From Candidatus Apopatosoma intestinale (GTDB taxonomy: Bacteria; Bacillota; Clostridia; Oscillospirales; CAG-272): DNA of 64,000 nt. A program made the position numbers and the translations under genes. How positions within the stretch are numbered: the first letter of the stretch is position 1; the number at the start of each line of letters is the position of its first letter. This document shows, in pieces, positions 7,513 to 16,491 of this stretch. Under the pieces are notes generated by a model. The model saw nothing but the letters and a program-made list of their open reading frames with translations. It had not been told where the DNA came from and did no database searches. The DNA lies in contig DODZ01000020.1 of the NCBI GenBank assembly GCA_003524145.1, positions 1 through 64,000 on the forward strand, read 5' to 3'.

Positions 7513-10500
7513 TTACCTTGTCACAACAGCGCCGTCGCCGAGAATCTCACGCAGGAGCAGGAGCATATTTTTCTCGGGAGAAGCACCCATGCCGACAGCT
7601 TTTATATATTTCCCCTGCGAAATATCATAGAATATGACTTCACAGCCGCCCTCAAAAATCTGCAGGAGAGTCGATACGCGCTCAAATATTTCGCCGCTCA
7701 TATCAGGGACCTTGAGATAAAGCTTCTTCGGCGGCACTTCCGTCCTTTTCTCGGGAGCGGGATTTGACGCAGGTGCTTTTTTCTCGTAGCGCTCATAACG
7801 GGCGGGCTTGGCGGGGACATCTTCCATGCTCTCAAGCAGTGGCGTTGCGTAGCCGTTGAAAGCAGGGCGGAGAAGCACGACATCGGAAACTATCAGCTTC
7901 GGTGCGCTGTCCTCCTTGGCGGAGACTCTACCCGCCGCGGCTATTGCCGAATCGGGATTTATCATATATGAAATCTTTTCCAGCACCTTGCTGAAAAAAA
8001 CAAGCTCTATTTCGCCTGTTTTATCTTCAAGTGTGGCGAAAGCCATCGAGCCGCCGTTTTTCGTCTGCTTGTTTGTCCTCGTGGTGATAATTCCGGCGAT
8101 GGCGATGCGTTCGTTATCGGCATATCGGCGCTCCGGTTCGGCTTCCGCTTCTTCATCAAAGGATAGCAGGATATCCGATATTCTCGATTCCGCGCCGAGA
8201 GTCTCGATATGCGCCGCATATTCATCGAGCGGATGACCCGAGAAATACATTCCGGTGCTTTCCTTTTCCTGCTTCAGGCGTTCGCGTAAGGGGAGTTCTT
8301 CGCGCTCATTAAATTCATATTCAAGGCTCGGCGGCTCTATTTCCGCACCCTCAAAAAGCCCTGCAGAGAAGAGATCAAGCTGTCCCTCCGCCTGACTGCT
8401 TTTCTTTCTGGCAAAGATATCGAGTACATTCTCGTATTCGGCAAGGAGCATGCTGCGCTTTGTCCCGAGCGAATCGAAAGCACCGCTCTTGATAAGCCCC
8501 TCTATCTGCCGTTTATTAAGCTCATGCGAACACATCCGCGAAACAAAATCAACAAATGAGGTGAATCTGCCGTTTTTGCGCTCCTCTATGGCGGCATCGA
8601 GGATATTGGCGCCGACATTTTTTACTCCGAGAAGCCCGTAGCGTATGGCTTTTTTGCCGTTTTTGTCCGTGACGACGCTATAGAGCTTTTCGCTCTCGTT
8701 TATATCGGGCGAAAGCACGGAAATCCTGTAGCTTTTTGCTTCTTCGATATATTCCACGGTTTTTGTCACATTGCCGAGCACCGAGGTGAGCAGGGAAGCG
8801 AGATATTCGCTCGGATAATGGCATTTCAGATAAGCCGTGCGGTATGCGGTATATGCATATGCCGTGGCGTGGCTTTTATTGAAGGCGTATTTGGCAAAGG
8901 AGGACATCGTATCGAAGATTTCGTTTGCATCGGCTTCGCTTGTGCCGCGCGCGACGGCACCCTCGCAGGTGACATTTCCGTTTTCATCCTTTTCGCCGTA
9001 GACGAAAGCAGTGCGTGCCTTTTCCATCTCGGCGGTTTTCTTTTTCGCCATGGCACGGCGCACGATATCCGCGCGTCCGAAGGAAAAGCCCGCAACTTCG
9101 CGGCATATCTGCATTACCTGCTCCTGATAAATGATGCAACCCGAGGTTTTTTCAAGTATTTTACGCAGAGACGGTATCTTATATTCGGGAGTTGATTCTC
9201 CGGTGCGGTTACGCAGAAACTGCGGTATTGATTCCATCGGTCCCGGGCGGTAGAGCGAAATAGCGAGCGTTATATCCTCGATATTGCGAGGCTGCATATT
9301 CATGAGCAGGCGGCGCATTCCCGAGGATTCAAGCTGAAATATGCCGCTCGTTCTGCCCTGCGAGATAAGCTCGTATGCGCCTGTGTCATCGAGTGAGACC
9401 TTGGTGATATCGAAATCGGGCTCTGTTTTCCGTATCTGCTTTTCCGTATCGGAGATTATCGTCAGATACCGCAGACCGAGAAAGTCAAATTTCAGCAGTC
9501 CCAGCTTTTCGATGATATCCATCGTGAACTGCGTCAGCACCATTTCGTTGTTGACGGCAAGAGGGACATGCTCATAAGCGGGCTTATCCGTTATCACGAT
9601 GCCCGCGGCATGAGCCGAGGCATGGCGCGGCATTCCCTCGAGAGCCATGGATATATCTATAAGGCGGCGAACCTGCTCGTTTTCATCATACATGCGCTTC
9701 AGTTTTCCCGTGAGCGCTTCGCGGAGCGTGATATGCGGGTCATAGGGAATGGCTTTTGCCACTATATCGACATCGGCATAGCTCATGCCGAGTGCCCTGC
9801 CGACATCGCGCACCACAGCCTTTGCGGCAAGCGTACCGAAAGTGGATATGCCGCAGACATGGTCGGCACCGTATTTTCGCGAGACGTATTCTATTACCTC
9901 GCCGCGCCTGTCATAGCAGAAATCGGTATCGAAATCGGGCATGGAGACGCGCTCGGGATTCAGAAAGCGCTCAAACATGAGGTCATATTTTATCGAGTCC
10001 ACATCGGTTATCCCGCAGAGATAAGCGACAAGGCTGCCCGCGCCCGAGCCTCTGCCGGGACCTACGGGAATTTTCTCGCGCTTGGCATATGCGATGAAAT
10101 CCCACACGATGAGATAATACTGCGCATATCCCATTTTGCTTATTACGGAAAGCTCGTATTCTATGCGATCGCGATATGTGCTCTCGCTGTTTTCTTCAGT
10201 GAAAGTAATCTCGCCCGAGGACTTTTTGCTCTCAAAACCCTCGTAGGAGAGACGGCGAAGATATTCCTCAGGTGTTTCACCGGTTTCGGGAGTGAAGCGC
10301 GGCAGATAGATATGGGAAAAATCAAAATCGTAATTGCATCTGTCGGCGATTTTCTGCGTATTTTCCAGCGCTTCGGGAACAGAAGAGAAAAGCCGCTCCA
10401 TTTCCTCGGTCGATTTATAGTAAAATTCGTCTGTTTCAAAGCCTATCGGTCTGCCGTCGGCAATGCGGCTGTTCGTCTGGATGCAGAGAAGCACCGCCTG

Positions 10501-11148
10501 CGTATCGGCATCGGCGCGGCGCATATAATGCACATCGTTTGTGGCGACGAGCGGGATACCCGTCTCGCGCGACATGGCGATGAGTGCCTCATTTACTTCT
10601 TTCTGCTCGGGCATGCCGTGGTCCTGAAGCTCGAGATAGAAATTTCCGTGCCCGAATATGCGGTCAAATTCAAGTGCGCGCTCGCGTGCACCGTCGAAAT
10701 CGCCCGCCATGATATGCCGCGGAATATATCCCGCAAGGCAGGCGGAAAGCGCGATAAGCCCCTCGGAATGCTCGCGCAACAGCTCCATATCTATGCGCGG
10801 CTTGCCGTAGAAGCCCTCGGTATATGAGCGGGAGACCATATATATCAGGTTCTTATACCCCGTTTCGTTTTCGGCAAGGAGGACGAGATGATATTTTCCG
10901 CCGTCTGCGGCTTCGCGCCTGTCAAAACGCGATTCCGAGGCGGTATAGACCTCACAGCCGATTATCGGTTTGATGCCCTCTTCCTTGCACGCACGATAGA
11001 AATTGACAACGCCGTACATCGCGCCGTGGTCTGTTATTGCGACGGCATTATGCCCGCAGGCTTTTGCCGCTTTCGGTATATCGGCTATGCGGAAAGCTCC
11101 GTCCAGCAGGCTGTATTCACTATGCAGATGAAGATGAACGAAAGACAC
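7513..11148 (-). CDS. dnaE: DNA polymerase III alpha subunit DnaE
   Basis: 1211 residues, full length for the family. The PHP domain starts at once (FVHLHLHSEYSLLDGAF, residues 3-19). The polymerase core carries the catalytic PDFDTDF near residue 400 and the GPGRGSGAGSLVAYLCGI loop before it. Further on are helix-hairpin-helix sequence (LNKRQIEGLIKSGAFDSLG) and an OB-fold near residue 1000 (IAIAGIITTRTNKQTKNG). Starts at GTG with a strong AAAGGAGGG ribosome binding site. In Bacillota DnaE works next to PolC, extending primers before handing over; polC lies at 41977-46305. It follows whiA after 13 nt. Confidence 0.97.
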   Translation of the reverse strand: MSFVHLHLHSEYSLLDGAFRIADIPKAAKACGHNAVAITDHGAMYGVVNFYRACKEEGIKPIIGCEVYTASESRFDRREAADGGKYHLVLLAENETGYKNLIYMVSRSYTEGFYGKPRIDMELLREHSEGLIALSACLAGYIPRHIMAGDFDGARERALEFDRIFGHGNFYLELQDHGMPEQKEVNEALIAMSRETGIPLVATNDVHYMRRADADTQAVLLCIQTNSRIADGRPIGFETDEFYYKSTEEMERLFSSVPEALENTQKIADRCNYDFDFSHIYLPRFTPETGETPEEYLRRLSYEGFESKKSSGEITFTEENSESTYRDRIEYELSVISKMGYAQYYLIVWDFIAYAKREKIPVGPGRGSGAGSLVAYLCGITDVDSIKYDLMFERFLNPERVSMPDFDTDFCYDRRGEVIEYVSRKYGADHVCGISTFGTLAAKAVVRDVGRALGMSYADVDIVAKAIPYDPHITLREALTGKLKRMYDENEQVRRLIDISMALEGMPRHASAHAAGIVITDKPAYEHVPLAVNNEMVLTQFTMDIIEKLGLLKFDFLGLRYLTIISDTEKQIRKTEPDFDITKVSLDDTGAYELISQGRTSGIFQLESSGMRRLLMNMQPRNIEDITLAISLYRPGPMESIPQFLRNRTGESTPEYKIPSLRKILEKTSGCIIYQEQVMQICREVAGFSFGRADIVRRAMAKKKTAEMEKARTAFVYGEKDENGNVTCEGAVARGTSEADANEIFDTMSSFAKYAFNKSHATAYAYTAYRTAYLKCHYPSEYLASLLTSVLGNVTKTVEYIEEAKSYRISVLSPDINESEKLYSVVTDKNGKKAIRYGLLGVKNVGANILDAAIEERKNGRFTSFVDFVSRMCSHELNKRQIEGLIKSGAFDSLGTKRSMLLAEYENVLDIFARKKSSQAEGQLDLFSAGLFEGAEIEPPSLEYEFNEREELPLRERLKQEKESTGMYFSGHPLDEYAAHIETLGAESRISDILLSFDEEAEAEPERRYADNERIAIAGIITTRTNKQTKNGGSMAFATLEDKTGEIELVFFSKVLEKISYMINPDSAIAAAGRVSAKEDSAPKLIVSDVVLLRPAFNGYATPLLESMEDVPAKPARYERYEKKAPASNPAPEKRTEVPPKKLYLKVPDMSGEIFERVSTLLQIFEGGCEVIFYDISQGKYIKAVGMGASPEKNMLLLLREILGDGAVVTR

Positions 11149-11161
11149 TTTTCTCCCTCCT

Positions 11162-12094
11162 TTACTTATTTTTTATCGCTTCGAGAAAATCCGAAATTTT
11201 TGATAAACGCTTGCTCTCCTGCGATTTGGAGACGGGCGGCACCTCCATTCCGGCAAGCTCGGCAAGCGTGAGATACGGGTTTTCGACGCGGAGCTTTGCT
11301 GTTTTGCGAAGCTCCGGCGAAAGCTCATCAAATCTGCCGAGCGCGATAATTTCATTTATGATATTTATATGTTTGCCCGCGGTGAGCGCGGTTTTCCTGA
11401 GATTTGCCACCTCAAAGTTTGTCGAGCGGTTTGCCGCCTCTGCCGTGATGTGAAAAGCCTGAGCATTGAGTACATCGAAATAGCAGGTTGTCGCGCCGCA
11501 CATTCCGAGCAGGTCGGAAACCTTTTGCACGCCCTGGAGATATAGCACGCATTTTTCGCGCCTCTCCACCTTTTTCGGCGCAAGCTCACGGCGGCAGAGA
11601 AGCCCCGCGAGAATATTTGTAAGCTCGCGGTCGCGCATCACAAATTCCGCCTGGTACTTTTTCTCGGGAGGATAGACGAAGCCGCAGGAGATGAACGCCC
11701 CCGCGATGAAGCTTCGCTCGCAGTCGGTGCAGAGCAGTGAGGAGCAGACGGCATTTTCCGCAGAGAGCGAAAAAATATCATCCATCATATCGTCCTCACC
11801 TATGCCGAAATAGGCAAACGCCGCCTCTACTGTATTATTATCATTTACGGAAAAGCGCAGAGCCTTGCCGCTTTTTGAGGCGACCGTTTCGGTTTTACCT
11901 TCGTCGCCGAAAGTCTCCGAGAAAAACCGACGCACAAGCTCTATAGTTTCCGCTATTTCCGTTGTGACGGAAATACCGCTTCTCGTAAAGCCTCCGGAAA
12001 AAAGCAATATGCCGAAAATCCGCGCTTTTTCACAGCATTTCTGCTTTGGCAGCTTTACGGTCATCTCTTCCTTTGCCCGCGATGAAAACGACAT
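11162..12094 (-). CDS. whiA: DNA-binding protein WhiA
   Basis: 310 residues, the usual length. The N-terminal two thirds match the degenerate LAGLIDADG homing-endonuclease fold of WhiA (FIAGAFISCGFVYPPEKKY). The C-terminus is the WhiA helix-turn-helix (LTLAELAGMEVPPVSKSQ). WhiA controls sporulation in actinomycetes and affects cell division and chromosome segregation in Bacillota. The longer frame upstream is not used: the ATG at 12094 begins MSFSSRAKEE, the family start, and has CGGAGGGG 5 nt ahead. In most Bacillota whiA sits behind rapZ and yvcK; here it sits between murB and dnaE. Confidence 0.95.
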   Translation of the reverse strand: MSFSSRAKEEMTVKLPKQKCCEKARIFGILLFSGGFTRSGISVTTEIAETIELVRRFFSETFGDEGKTETVASKSGKALRFSVNDNNTVEAAFAYFGIGEDDMMDDIFSLSAENAVCSSLLCTDCERSFIAGAFISCGFVYPPEKKYQAEFVMRDRELTNILAGLLCRRELAPKKVERREKCVLYLQGVQKVSDLLGMCGATTCYFDVLNAQAFHITAEAANRSTNFEVANLRKTALTAGKHINIINEIIALGRFDELSPELRKTAKLRVENPYLTLAELAGMEVPPVSKSQESKRLSKISDFLEAIKNK

Positions 12095-12123
12095 ATTACC
12101 CCTCCGATGAATTTCAGTTTTGT

Positions 12124-13029
12124 TTAATCCTTGATATGTATGAATTCCGTTTCGAGCGAAACGCCGTAGCGCCCCGCAACTTCTTCCTTTATTATGCGGC
12201 AAAGCTCCAGAACATCGCTACTCGTGGCGCTTCCGCGGTTGATAATGAAGCCCGCGTGCTTCTCCGAGACCTGCGCGTCTCCGCATGAAAGCCCTCGAAG
12301 TCCGGCATCGTCGATAAGCTTGGCGGCAAAATGCCCTACGGGACGGCGGAAGGCACTGCCCGCGCTCGGATATTCGAGCGGCTGCTTGTCTTTTCGTGCT
12401 GCCATGTTGGAAGCCATTTTTTCTTCTATTTCCGCGCGGTCACCGCGATGCAGTGCAAATGTTGCCGAGAGCAGAAGATAAGGTTTGTGCTGAAAAATGC
12501 TCTCCCTGTAGCCGAGCGCAAGCTCTGCGGCAGGCGCGCGGTGAAGCGTTTCCGTTTCCGTGTCGAAATATTCGACCTCGGTGAGCGTATCCTTTATCTC
12601 GCCGCCGTATGCGCCCGCATTCATATATACCGCGCCGCCGACGCTCCCGGGAATGCCGAAGGCAAATTCAAGCCCCGATAGGGAAGCATTTTTTGCGATG
12701 GTGCTGAGTGCCGAGAGCGGAAGCCCGCATTCCGAACGGATGATGTTTTCCGAGACCTCTGTTTTATTGACCCACTTTGTAAATATCACTGCACCCGAAA
12801 AACCGCCGTCGTCGAAAAGAACATTCGAGCCGCAACCTATGACTCTGCACGGAATATCAAATTCGCGGCAGGCGGCAACGGCGAAAACAAGTGCGTTTTT
12901 GTTCTCTGGGAAAATCGCATAGCGCGCTTCTCCGCCTATTTTGAAAGTGCTGTATTTTGCAAGTCCTTCGTTTTGCTTTATCTGCGTGTCGCCGCGTGCT
13001 GCAATAACGGAAAGGAAATCCTCTCTCAT
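12124..13029 (-). CDS. murB: UDP-N-acetylenolpyruvoylglucosamine reductase
   Basis: 301 residues. Reduces UDP-GlcNAc-enolpyruvate to UDP-MurNAc with NADPH and FAD, the second committed step of peptidoglycan precursor synthesis in the cytosol. The FAD-binding segment is clear (YSTFKIGGEAR; VIGCGSNVLFDDGGFSG; GIPGSVGGAVYMNAGAYG). The catalytic Ser lies in YPSAGSAFRRP and the C-terminal Glu in LETEFIHI, as in type II MurB without the Tyr loop. Start ATG has GGAGG 5 nt ahead. First gene of the minus-strand operon murB-whiA-dnaE. Two TATAAT-like boxes lie just upstream, but no good -35 is visible. Confidence 0.96.
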   Translation of the reverse strand: MREDFLSVIAARGDTQIKQNEGLAKYSTFKIGGEARYAIFPENKNALVFAVAACREFDIPCRVIGCGSNVLFDDGGFSGAVIFTKWVNKTEVSENIIRSECGLPLSALSTIAKNASLSGLEFAFGIPGSVGGAVYMNAGAYGGEIKDTLTEVEYFDTETETLHRAPAAELALGYRESIFQHKPYLLLSATFALHRGDRAEIEEKMASNMAARKDKQPLEYPSAGSAFRRPVGHFAAKLIDDAGLRGLSCGDAQVSEKHAGFIINRGSATSSDVLELCRIIKEEVAGRYGVSLETEFIHIKD

Positions 13030-13118
13030 ACATACCTCCGAACATAATTATACATAATAAGTATACCACATAAGTCGGAATATTGGTATAGCTTTTTGCA
13101 AAAAAATTCAAAAATTTA

Positions 13119-13147
13119 TTGACAAACGAAAAAAGATATGATATCAT
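13119..13147 (+). promoter_or_regulatory. Sigma-A promoter of the Crp/Fnr-ABC transporter unit
   Basis: -35 TTGACA (13119-13124), 17-nt spacer, -10 TATCAT (13142-13147). The -10 overlaps a perfect 10-bp palindrome, ATGATATCAT (13138-13147), which could be an operator; binding by the downstream regulator is only a guess. Confidence 0.75.
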
Positions 13148-13185
13148 GAATGTGTACCAAATGATACAGTTTTGGAGATAAAACC

Positions 13186-13851
13186 ATGAAAGAAGAAACG
13201 CTCGGCAAAATACTTTCGCAAAGTCCCGTTTTTTCTGGTGCTTCGCACGATACTCTTGCACGCCTTTGCTCGTGCAATGTGCGCGGCTTTCGCGGCGGCG
13301 AGACTATATATTCGCCCGCGAGCTTCTTTCGCGGCATAGGCATGGTGATAAGCGGAACGCTTGCTGTCCACGGAAAGAACGGAGAGAGAGATATCCTGCT
13401 ACGCACGATAGACAAAGGGGGGATTTTCGGAGCAGCGGCTCTTTTCGGCGGCAACGGCGAATATGTGAGCACTGTTTCGGCAAAGAAGAAAAGCGAGGTG
13501 CTTTTTGTGCCGGAGGAGACGCTCTCGGAGATATTCATGCTTGACAGCGGCGTTTCGCTTGCCTATATACGCTTTCTCACGGAGAGAATACGCTTTCTCA
13601 ATGGGAAAATAACGGGCTTCTCCACTCCGGATACAGAGAGTGCCGTCGCACTGTCGCTCCTTTCGGCTATGCCGGAAAGCGGCGGGGAATTTTCCGTCAA
13701 TGCTTCACGTATGTCATATGCGCTCGGCATAGGGCGGGCTTCGGTATACAGAGCTTTTGCCTCTCTCTCGGAGGACGGTATCATAACATACGGGAACGGC
13801 AGGGTTACCGTTCTCGATAAAGCTCGTTTATATGGTGCAACGAGAAAATAA
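13186..13851 (+). CDS. Crp/Fnr-family transcriptional regulator
   Basis: 221 residues. Residues about 15-120 form a cyclic-nucleotide-binding-type beta barrel (GGETIYSP, GIGMVISGTLAVHGKNGERDILLRTIDKGGIFGAAALFGG). The C-terminal 60 residues form a winged HTH with recognition helix GRASVYRAFASLSEDGII. No N-terminal Cys cluster for an Fe-S centre is present (only two cysteines near residues 28-30), and the cAMP-contact residues are not clearly conserved, so the signal is unknown. Own consensus-like promoter upstream; the ABC transporter genes begin 22 nt downstream, which suggests the regulator controls that transporter and itself. Confidence 0.88.
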   Translation: MKEETLGKILSQSPVFSGASHDTLARLCSCNVRGFRGGETIYSPASFFRGIGMVISGTLAVHGKNGERDILLRTIDKGGIFGAAALFGGNGEYVSTVSAKKKSEVLFVPEETLSEIFMLDSGVSLAYIRFLTERIRFLNGKITGFSTPDTESAVALSLLSAMPESGGEFSVNASRMSYALGIGRASVYRAFASLSEDGIITYGNGRVTVLDKARLYGATRK

Positions 13852-13873
13852 ACGATTTCGGAGGAAAAACAAA

Positions 13874-14839
13874 ATGAAAAAAATATTTGCATTACTGCTT
13901 GCGCTTGCAATGGTATTTGCATTTTTCTCCTGCGGCAAGGTTCAGGAGGAAGCTGTAACGGTTCGCATGATTGCACTCAAAGGACCGACAGGCATGGGCG
14001 TATCCAAGCTCATGGCTGATAACGACGACGGAAAGACGAAAAACAAATATAATTTTACGATAGCTGCCGCTCCGACGGAGGTTTCAGCCGCAGTCATCGG
14101 CGAAAAGGTGGATTTCGCCGCCATGCCGGTAAATCTCGCGTCAGTGCTGATAAACAAGGGCGCGGATATAAGCCTCGTGGCTGTGAACACGCTCGGCGTG
14201 CTCTATGTTCTCGAAAACGGCAATGAAGTGACCGATATCGCTTCGCTTAAGGGCAAGACGATATATTCCACGGGTGCAGGCGCAACACCTCAGTATGTGC
14301 TCGAATATATCCTTGAGAAAAACGGCATCGACCCCGAAAAGGATGTTACCATAGAGTACCTTTCCGAGCATGCGGAGCTTGCGGCAAAGCTTGCGGCGGG
14401 CGAGGTTTCCATAGGCGTGCTTCCCGAGCCGAATGTCACAAGCGCACTCATCAACGGCAAGGGCAATCTGCGCATCGCTCTCGATATCACGTCAGAGTGG
14501 GACAAGGTCAGCACAAGCAAGCTCGCGCAGGGCTGTATCGTCGTTTCCAATAAGTTCAGGAGAGAGCATCCCGAGGCATACAAGGCTGTTGTTTCCGAGC
14601 TTGCGGCATCGGTAGAATATGTAAATGCAAATGGTGAAGAAGCATCAAAGCTCATCGAAAAATACGGTATCATTCCGAAGGCGGCTCTGGCGAAGAAGGC
14701 GCTCCCGAACTGCAATATCTGCTTTATCACGGGCGATGACGCCAATAAGTGCATGCAGGATATGCTCGCCGTGCTTTTTGAGGCAAATCCCGCTTCTGTC
14801 GGCGGCAAGCTTCCCGCAGATTCCTTCTACGGAAAATAA
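13874..14839 (+). CDS. ABC transporter substrate-binding lipoprotein (SsuA/THI5-like)
   Basis: 321 residues. The N-terminus MKKIFALLLALAMVFAFFSC is a lipoprotein signal with Cys in the lipobox FFSC. The mature part reads as a periplasmic-binding-like fold of the NMT1/THI5/SsuA group (DFAAMPVNLASVLINKG; GKTIYSTGAGATPQYVLEYIL; GEVSIGVLPEPNVTSAL). The start follows GGAGG; an in-frame upstream extension runs into the regulator gene and would hide the signal peptide. Permease and ATPase genes follow. Homologues import nitrate, sulfonates, taurine or pyrimidine precursors of thiamine; nothing here decides between them. Confidence 0.9.
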   Translation: MKKIFALLLALAMVFAFFSCGKVQEEAVTVRMIALKGPTGMGVSKLMADNDDGKTKNKYNFTIAAAPTEVSAAVIGEKVDFAAMPVNLASVLINKGADISLVAVNTLGVLYVLENGNEVTDIASLKGKTIYSTGAGATPQYVLEYILEKNGIDPEKDVTIEYLSEHAELAAKLAAGEVSIGVLPEPNVTSALINGKGNLRIALDITSEWDKVSTSKLAQGCIVVSNKFRREHPEAYKAVVSELAASVEYVNANGEEASKLIEKYGIIPKAALAKKALPNCNICFITGDDANKCMQDMLAVLFEANPASVGGKLPADSFYGK

Positions 14840-14860
14840 TACTTTTTGACGGAGGGCAAA

Positions 14861-15658
14861 ATGACCTTGCCGAAAATTAAAAAGACAAATACAGGCAATA
14901 AAAGCAAAGCGGCGGCGCGTATTTTACGCGCCCTGCTTTGCTTCGCTTTCTGGATAGGAATATGGTATATAGCGGCGGCGGCGCTGGGCAAGGCGGTCAT
15001 TCTCCCCATGCCGCACGATGTGGCAAAAAGGCTTATCACGCTTGCCGGCACAAAGGATTTTGTGCTGACCTGCCTGCGCTCACTCGGATCTGTTTTCGCG
15101 GGGATATTTTTCGGCATGGCTTTCGGCGGCGTGCTCGCCGTGCTCTCGCATTTTATTCCCGTAGTGAAAACGCTCGCTTCGCCGATGCTTTCCGTAGTCA
15201 AGGCGACGCCCGTGGCTTCATTTATCATACTCCTGCTTTTCCTTGTGAACAAAACGGCGGTGCCGCCGATAGCTACCTCGCTTATCGTGATGCCGATAGT
15301 TTATTCCAATGTGACAAAAGGCTTTTCCTCCGTGCCGCGTGAAAAATCCGAGGTGGCGCGGATATACCGCTTTGACGCGGTGAAAAAATGGAAATACTGT
15401 TACCTGCCGTGCATAATGCCGTATTTTGCGGCGGCTTGCAGAAGCGCTGTCGGCATGGCATGGAAAGCGGGAATCGCCGCCGAAGTCATATGCTCGCCAA
15501 AAGGCACGATAGGCTCCGCACTCTACAATGCGAAAATCTATCTCGAATCCGAGGATATGTTCGCATGGACTGCAGCGGTGATAATACTCAGCATAGTGAT
15601 AGAAAAGCTGATAGTAAATCTGATACTCGGTCGCTTTGAAAAGGAGGAGAGAGCATGA
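14861..15658 (+). CDS. ABC transporter permease (SsuC/TauC-like)
   Basis: 265 residues with about six hydrophobic helices, first at residues 20-40 (ILRALLCFAFWIGIWYIAAAAL). The EAA-loop region is recognisable (VPREKSEVARIYRFDAVKKWKYCYLPCIMPYF), where it contacts the ATPase. Starts at ATG 14861 with GGAGGG 4 nt ahead; the in-frame TTG upstream overlaps that site. Overlaps the ATPase gene by 4 nt. It forms the membrane channel of the importer with the lipoprotein before it. Confidence 0.92.
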   Translation: MTLPKIKKTNTGNKSKAAARILRALLCFAFWIGIWYIAAAALGKAVILPMPHDVAKRLITLAGTKDFVLTCLRSLGSVFAGIFFGMAFGGVLAVLSHFIPVVKTLASPMLSVVKATPVASFIILLLFLVNKTAVPPIATSLIVMPIVYSNVTKGFSSVPREKSEVARIYRFDAVKKWKYCYLPCIMPYFAAACRSAVGMAWKAGIAAEVICSPKGTIGSALYNAKIYLESEDMFAWTAAVIILSIVIEKLIVNLILGRFEKEERA

Positions 15659-16260
15659 TAAGGCTGGACGGAATATGCAAAAGCTACGGCGAAAAAAGCG
15701 TTCTTAACGGTGTTTCTCTCCATGTGGGCGATGGGGAAAAGGTTGCGATAATGGGCGAATCCGGCTGCGGCAAAACCACGCTTTTCCGCATAATCGCGGG
15801 GCTTGAGCTGCCGGACTCGGGAAGTGTTTCCGCCGCACCGCCGGACGGCAGGATATCATATTGCTTTGCCGAGCCGCGCCTTTTCGAAAATGCGGACGCT
15901 CTCGGAAATGTGACGCTCGTTTTCCCGCGCGGCGACGCAAAGGTAAGCGAAAAGAGGGCCAAAGAGATACTCACGGCTCTCGGGATGACGGATTTTCATG
16001 CATATCCACGCGAGCTTTCCACCGGAATGGCACAGCGCGTTTCGCTTGCCCGCGCGATAGCGTATGACGCGCTCCTCTTCCTGCTTGACGAGCCTTTTCG
16101 CGGGCTGGACGCGCAGATGCGCGATGAGGTCATGGCTTATCTTTTGGAGGCACTGCGCGAAAAAACCGTGCTGATGATAACTCACAGCGCGGAAGAAGCG
16201 GAAAGGCTCACCGAAAGGACGCTTGTCCTCTCGGATGGTATGCTTTGCGAAAAAATGTAA
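15655..16260 (+). CDS. ABC transporter ATP-binding protein (SsuB/TauB-like)
   Basis: 201 residues, shorter than the usual 240-260 for this group; the missing part is at the C-terminus after the switch region. Walker A is GESGCGKTT (about 34-42), the signature is LSTGMAQRVSLARA, Walker B is LLFLLDEPFRGLD and the H-loop is MLMITHSAEEA-like (VLMITHSAEEA). All catalytic elements are present, so it should be active. It closes the regulator-transporter unit; a long imperfect hairpin follows its stop. Confidence 0.92.
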   Translation: MIRLDGICKSYGEKSVLNGVSLHVGDGEKVAIMGESGCGKTTLFRIIAGLELPDSGSVSAAPPDGRISYCFAEPRLFENADALGNVTLVFPRGDAKVSEKRAKEILTALGMTDFHAYPRELSTGMAQRVSLARAIAYDALLFLLDEPFRGLDAQMRDEVMAYLLEALREKTVLMITHSAEEAERLTERTLVLSDGMLCEKM

Positions 16261-16282
16261 ACACGAATATTTACGCATGACG

Positions 16283-16367
16283 GCGAAGCTCCGATGTGCA
16301 AAAAAGTACCTTCTGTTTGGTATAAAATTCACAACAGATTGTTACTTTTGCACAAGAGGGGCTTCGC
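16283..16367. repeat. Large imperfect stem-loop after the ABC transporter
   Basis: The arms GCGAAGC (16283-16289) and GCTTCGC (16361-16367) pair, and a second, inner pair is formed by GTGCAAAAAAGTA and TTACTTTTGCAC. The intergenic loop contains TGGTATAAAATT. The outer stem is followed by TCTTTGATT. It may act as the terminator of the transporter unit, or be a mobile hairpin repeat or a small RNA. Confidence 0.5.
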
Positions 16368-16397
16368 TCTTTGATTATTAAGGAGAATTTTCAAAAA

Positions 16398-16441
16398 ACG
16401 CTTGAAAAACGCTTGAAAAAAGAGCGTTTTAAGTATATAAT
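16398..16441 (+). promoter_or_regulatory. glgB promoter with two tandem 11-bp repeats
   Basis: -35 TTGAAA (16413-16418), 17-nt spacer, -10 TATAAT (16436-16441). Two exact head-to-tail copies of ACGCTTGAAAA (16398-16408 and 16409-16419) cover the -35 region, one helical turn apart, and an inverted partial copy (GAGCGTTTTAAG) follows in the spacer. This arrangement looks like a regulator binding site for the glycogen operon. Confidence 0.75.
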
Positions 16442-16491
16442 AAACATGAATAATAAAACTATTTTGGGAAAAATCACAAAATCGAAGGGCA

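Noticed and set aside
9568..10827. 419-codon open frame on the plus strand
   Set aside because: Lies wholly inside dnaE on the opposite strand; no RBS and no recognisable domain.
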